The position numbers were made by a program, and so were the translations under genes. The notes under the pieces were generated by a model, which had not been told where the DNA came from, did no database searches, and was given only the letters and a program-made list of their open reading frames with translations. Positions 63,982 through 64,000 of a stretch of DNA of 64,000 nucleotides are shown here, one piece after another. The stretch spans positions 18,905,368 through 18,969,367 of the forward strand of contig ML679969.1 in NCBI GenBank assembly GCA_007922225.1, written 5' to 3'. The stretch's first letter is position 1, and the number at the start of each line of letters is the position of its first letter. Source of the stretch: Emydura subglobosa. Taxonomy: Eukaryota > Chordata > Testudines > Chelidae.

Positions 63982-64000
63982 GGGGGTGAACGCTACAGAG

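Larger units (their letters stand above)
60056..64000 (-). mobile_element. DIRS-like element H, incomplete (runs off the window)
   Basis: It begins abruptly in the recombinase region with no left repeat or internal complementary region. Recombinase, methyltransferase-like domain, RNase H, RT and gag pieces follow on the minus strand. The zinc-motif region and right repeat would lie beyond 64000. Its protein motifs diverge from both A/B and D/F/G, so it may be a fourth family. Confidence 0.72.

Overview
The window is nuclear DNA of a vertebrate, most likely a turtle or another reptile. It holds eight consecutive coding exons of one host gene, EIF4G3 (translation initiation factor eIF4G3), all on the minus strand. 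The introns are filled with DIRS-type tyrosine-recombinase retrotransposons, CR1 LINE fragments, a PIF/Harbinger DNA transposon, several MITEs and a MIR-like SINE. Vertebrate origin follows from the gene and its intron-rich layout. Turtle/reptile is an inference from the mix of abundant CR1, DIRS, and a Harbinger element with a Myb/SANT partner gene.

Host gene. In transcription order the exons are 45535-45365, 38368-38171, 36250-36104, 35813-35577, 23544-23440, 20103-19971, 10709-10615 and 8328-8235. They total 1180 nt. Every junction has GT/AG ends and the phases join into one uninterrupted frame. They encode the segment just before the MIF4G HEAT-repeat domain, the MIF4G domain itself (eIF4A docking), and the start of the linker after it. 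Earlier and later exons lie outside the window.

Mobile elements. Six DIRS-like copies are recognisable: A (743-6878), B (39806-45242), C (24893-34745, interrupted), D (28294-33147, nested in C), F (50172-54365) and G (54366-59830). A seventh, H, runs from 60056 off the right edge. All have their ORFs on the minus strand, the same sense as EIF4G3. Where best preserved (A), the gene order is: gag with an N-terminal zinc-binding motif, reverse transcriptase, RNase H, a Dam-methyltransferase-like domain, and a tyrosine recombinase overlapping in another frame. Inverted terminal repeats flank the element, and an internal complementary region carries the joined ends. None looks intact. F, G and H form a head-to-tail array of about 14 kb upstream of the first exon seen.

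DNA transposons. A 3.8-kb Harbinger element (15369-19183) has TAA target duplications, a transposase gene with three in-frame stops, and a convergent two-exon Myb/SANT gene with a frameshift. Harbinger-, hAT- and pogo-type MITEs lie near 72-504, 10925-11092, 20257-21301, 22315-22763, 24503-24790 and 47757-48026.

The least explained sequences are a possible in-frame cassette exon at 36860-36940 with a perfect hairpin over its acceptor, a 380-bp fold-back repeat at 49665-50045, a near-palindrome conserved between divergent DIRS families, and the chimeric F/G and C/D junctions. I found no prokaryotic features, CRISPR array, rRNA or intact tRNA.
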